In this document: positions 61,838 to 64,000 of the stretch, piece after piece
Layout of the letters: each line of letters begins with the position of its first letter
How positions within the stretch are numbered: the stretch's first letter is position 1
The notes under the pieces: generated by a model
Databases searched by the model: none
The model's input: only the letters and a program-made list of their open reading frames with translations
Told to the model about the DNA's origin: nothing
Program-made: the position numbers and the translations under genes
Assembly: GCF_018408855.1 (NCBI RefSeq)
Contig: NZ_AP024327.1
Coordinates: forward strand, 310,001-374,000
From: Caballeronia sp. NK8
GTDB lineage: Bacteria > Pseudomonadota > Gammaproteobacteria > Burkholderiales > Burkholderiaceae
Direction of reading: 5' to 3'
Length of the DNA stretch: 64,000 nucleotides

Positions 61838-63166
61838 ATGCCCCGACACCTGCACCTCAATCTCTTCGTTCACGGACGCGGTCATCACGAAGCCGGATGG
61901 CGTCATGCCGGCGCGACGCGTCAGGCGCTGACCGACATCGGCTATTTCCGCGATCTCGCCGTCAAGGCCGAACAAAGCCTGTTCGATTCGATCTTCTTCG
62001 CCGATGTGCTCGCGCTCGGCGACGGCGCGCGCTTCGTCGCGTCCGGCGCGCTGGAGCCGGTTACCACGCTTGCCGCGCTCTCACAGGCGACGAAGCGCAT
62101 CGGGCTCATCGCGACGGCATCGACGACCTACACGGAGCCATTCAATCTCGCGCGCCAGTTCGCCTCGCTCGATCACATCTCGGGCGGGCGCGTGGGCTGG
62201 AACATCGTGACGTCGTGGTCGGGCGGCGCGGGGCCGAACTTCGGCTACGACGCGCAGATCGAGCACGCGCAACGCTATGCGCGCGCGCACGAATTTCTCG
62301 ACGTCGTGAAGCAGTTGTGGGATAGCTGGGCCGACGACGCCATCATCGACGACCCGACGAGCGGCCGCTTTCTCGATCCCGCGCGGATGCGGCGCATCGG
62401 CTACGAAGGGCGTTTTCATCGCGTGGCGGGGCCGCTCAATCTGCCGCGTCCGCCGCAGGGGCATCCGGTATTGGTGCAGGCGGGTTCGTCGGAGGCGGGC
62501 AAGGCGTTCGCCGCGCGCCATGCCGAGGCCGTGTTCACCGCGCACCTGACGAAGGAATCGGCGCGCGCTTTCTATGCGGAGCTGAAGGCCGCCGCGATCG
62601 CGCAGGGCCGTTCGGCGGACGACATCGTGATCCTGCCCGGACTGAGCGCGGCGATCGGTTCCACCGACGCCGAAGCGAACGCGTTGCTCGACGAACTCGA
62701 TTCACTCACCGATATCAGCGTCGGCCTCGGACGCCTGTCGGCCCGCTTCGGCGGATACGACTTCTCGACGCTGCCGCTCGACCAGCCGTTGTCCGTCGAC
62801 GACTTTCCGGACCCGTCGACGGTGCAGGCCGCGCAAAGCCGCGCGGCGGTCATCACGCAACTCGTCGCGCGCGAGCGGCCGACCCTGCGCGTCCTGCTGA
62901 GACAGCTTGCGGCGGCGCGCGGCCACTTCACGCTGAGCGGCACGCCCGAGCGCATTGCCGACGTGATCGCCGACTGGGTCGAAAGCCGCGCCGCCGACGG
63001 CTTCAATCTGATGCCGCCTGTGCTGCCCGCGCAGTTCGAGGTGTTCGCGGAACATGTCGTGCCGATCCTGCAAAAGCGTGGCCTGTTCCGGCGCGAATAC
63101 GAACACGACACGTTGCGCGGTCACTACGGCCTCGCGCGCCCGTCCAATCCTTATTTCCAACGCTGA
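61838..63166 (+). CDS. NtaA/DszA/SnaA-family FMN-dependent monooxygenase
   Basis: A 442-residue luciferase-like monooxygenase of the NtaA/DszA subgroup, which requires reduced FMN from a partner reductase (none is in the window). Family text: RHLHLNLFVHGRGHHEAGWR, LDHISGGRVGWNIVTSWSGG, AQRYARAHEFLDVVKQLWDS, VLVQAGSSEAGKAFAARHAE and TGTPERIAD-like SGTPERIADVIADWV. Relatives oxidise sulfones, nitrilotriacetate or sulfonates; the Ssu-type neighbours favour sulfur. The stop overlaps the next gene (TGATG). Confidence 0.88.
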   Translation: MPRHLHLNLFVHGRGHHEAGWRHAGATRQALTDIGYFRDLAVKAEQSLFDSIFFADVLALGDGARFVASGALEPVTTLAALSQATKRIGLIATASTTYTEPFNLARQFASLDHISGGRVGWNIVTSWSGGAGPNFGYDAQIEHAQRYARAHEFLDVVKQLWDSWADDAIIDDPTSGRFLDPARMRRIGYEGRFHRVAGPLNLPRPPQGHPVLVQAGSSEAGKAFAARHAEAVFTAHLTKESARAFYAELKAAAIAQGRSADDIVILPGLSAAIGSTDAEANALLDELDSLTDISVGLGRLSARFGGYDFSTLPLDQPLSVDDFPDPSTVQAAQSRAAVITQLVARERPTLRVLLRQLAAARGHFTLSGTPERIADVIADWVESRAADGFNLMPPVLPAQFEVFAEHVVPILQKRGLFRREYEHDTLRGHYGLARPSNPYFQR

Positions 63167-64000
63167 TGCTCAGACATGTGTTGAAACCGCTGGCGATCGT
63201 CGCCGGCTGCCTTGCGCTGGCTTCGGCCGCATTTGCCGACGAAGGCTATCCGGAGCAGGTGCGTATCGGCATCCAGAAGGGCGACGGGCTCGTCGCGTTG
63301 CGCGCTTCGGGCCGGCTGGAAAAAGCGCTCGCCGCGCATCACGTAAAGGTCTCGTGGCACGAGTTCGTGTATGGCGCGCCGCTCGTCGAAGCGATCAATG
63401 CGGGCGACATCGATCTCGGCACCGTCGGCTCGACGCCGCCGATCATGGCGCAGGCGGGCGCGGCGCCGTCGGTGGTGTACGTGGCGTCCGCGCCGAAGCT
63501 CAGCGCGAGCTATGGCATCGTCGTGCCGAAGGATTCGCCGGTCAGGGACATACGCGATCTCAGGGGCAGGAAGATCGCGTTCGCGAAGGGCTCGCAAGGG
63601 CATCTCTTCGTGCTGAAGGCGATGCAGGACGCGGGCATGAATCCCGATGACGCGCAGTTCACCTACCTGTCCTATGGCGATGCGCGTTCGGCGTTCGAGC
63701 GCGGTTTCGTCGATGCGTGGGCGGTGCCCGATCCGCGTTACGCCGACACCGAGTTGACCACCGGCGCGCGCACGATTCTCACCATCGGCAAACTGTCGGT
63801 GCCGCAGTACGGGTTCTATATTTCGACGCGTAGCTTCGCGCAACGATACCCCGCCGCGTTGCGTTTGATCTTCGACGAACTCGCCGCGCAGAACGCCGAC
63901 AGTCTCGCGCATCCCGAAGACACCGCGCGCTTTCTCGCCAGCAACACTGGCGTGCCGCTGAACGTCTGGAGCCGCGCGATTGCGCGGCTCGAATGGGGCG
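63166..64000 (+). CDS. ABC solute-binding protein, sulfonate type (3' end beyond window)
   Basis: The first 278 codons of a periplasmic binding protein; the reading frame is still open at the window edge. A Sec signal is clear (basic start, LAIVAGCLALASAAFA, then DEGYPEQVRIGIQKGDGLVA). GDIDLGTVGSTPPIMAQAGA and LRGRKIAFAKGSQGHLFVLK mark it as SsuA/TauA-like. It is coupled to the monooxygenase gene by TGATG. It is a second sulfonate-type receptor besides the one at 59034, and may lead its own permease and ATPase genes outside the window. Confidence 0.9.
   Translation, partial: MLRHVLKPLAIVAGCLALASAAFADEGYPEQVRIGIQKGDGLVALRASGRLEKALAAHHVKVSWHEFVYGAPLVEAINAGDIDLGTVGSTPPIMAQAGAAPSVVYVASAPKLSASYGIVVPKDSPVRDIRDLRGRKIAFAKGSQGHLFVLKAMQDAGMNPDDAQFTYLSYGDARSAFERGFVDAWAVPDPRYADTELTTGARTILTIGKLSVPQYGFYISTRSFAQRYPAALRLIFDELAAQNADSLAHPEDTARFLASNTGVPLNVWSRAIARLEWG

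Overview
The window is high-GC DNA with short intergenic gaps, frequent ATGA/GTGA start-stop overlaps and many LysR regulators. This fits a Burkholderiaceae-type betaproteobacterium (Burkholderia, Paraburkholderia or Caballeronia). That placement is an inference from style and gene content; no rRNA or other taxonomic marker is present. I count 58 protein genes, the last cut by the window edge, and one tRNA-Leu. There is no phage, insertion sequence or CRISPR array.

Layout. (1) 0.1-5 kb: an NDH-2-like oxidoreductase divergent from a LysR gene whose 3' end runs across an antisense tRNA-Leu(GAG), a small MscS-type channel and a GcvA-like LysR gene. (2) 5-22 kb: a first amine or N-methylated-compound catabolic block. 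It holds a TMADH/N-methylproline-demethylase-like flavoenzyme, two paralogous family-5 solute-binding proteins, a complete dipeptide-type ABC transporter, an aldehyde dehydrogenase, a HAD-fold protein, a DadA/PuuB-like amine oxidase, and a three-gene flavoenzyme (2Fe-2S subunit, FAD/BFD subunit, DAO subunit) resembling HcnABC, opine oxidase or hydroxyproline dehydrogenase. (3) 22-40 kb: a second block that repeats the same logic with other parts: GcvA-like LysR, Pot-type polyamine ABC transporter, HAD protein, amine oxidase, aldehyde dehydrogenase, GMC oxidoreductase, then a reverse-strand set (class III aminotransferase, Lrp regulator, TtuC-like dehydrogenase, semialdehyde dehydrogenase, DoeB-like deacylase, cupin) that resembles the lower ectoine pathway without the ectoine hydrolase. 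Each block has a paralogous GNAT acetyltransferase preceded by the same 41-bp bipartite upstream element.

(4) 40-45 kb: a YbfB-type MFS exporter with a divergent LysR gene, and a Nudix-Ku-(MerR HTH/TPR) string implying end-joining DNA repair, with no ligD in view. (5) 45-55 kb: a PAS-LuxR regulator divergent from an M19-like dipeptidase that lacks several metal ligands and an MFS transporter; an unusual sigma-54 activator with a C-terminal TPR-like half; a TetR gene; and a tartrate dehydratase operon (MFS, ttdA, ttdB). (6) 55-64 kb: two paralogous LysR genes placed tail to tail, then an organosulfur locus with two luciferase-like monooxygenases, an acyl-CoA-dehydrogenase-like (SfnB/DszC-type) flavoenzyme, an Ssu-type ABC transporter and a second solute-binding protein cut by the window end. 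A perfect 20-bp palindrome sits between its divergent arms.

Together the genes describe a soil or rhizosphere generalist that scavenges amines, polyamine-like compounds, acylated amino acids, tartrate and organosulfur. The least expected features are the duplicated amine modules, the shared GNAT upstream element, the Ku-coupled HTH/TPR gene, the M19 homologue with lost ligands, and the reordered sigma-54 activator.
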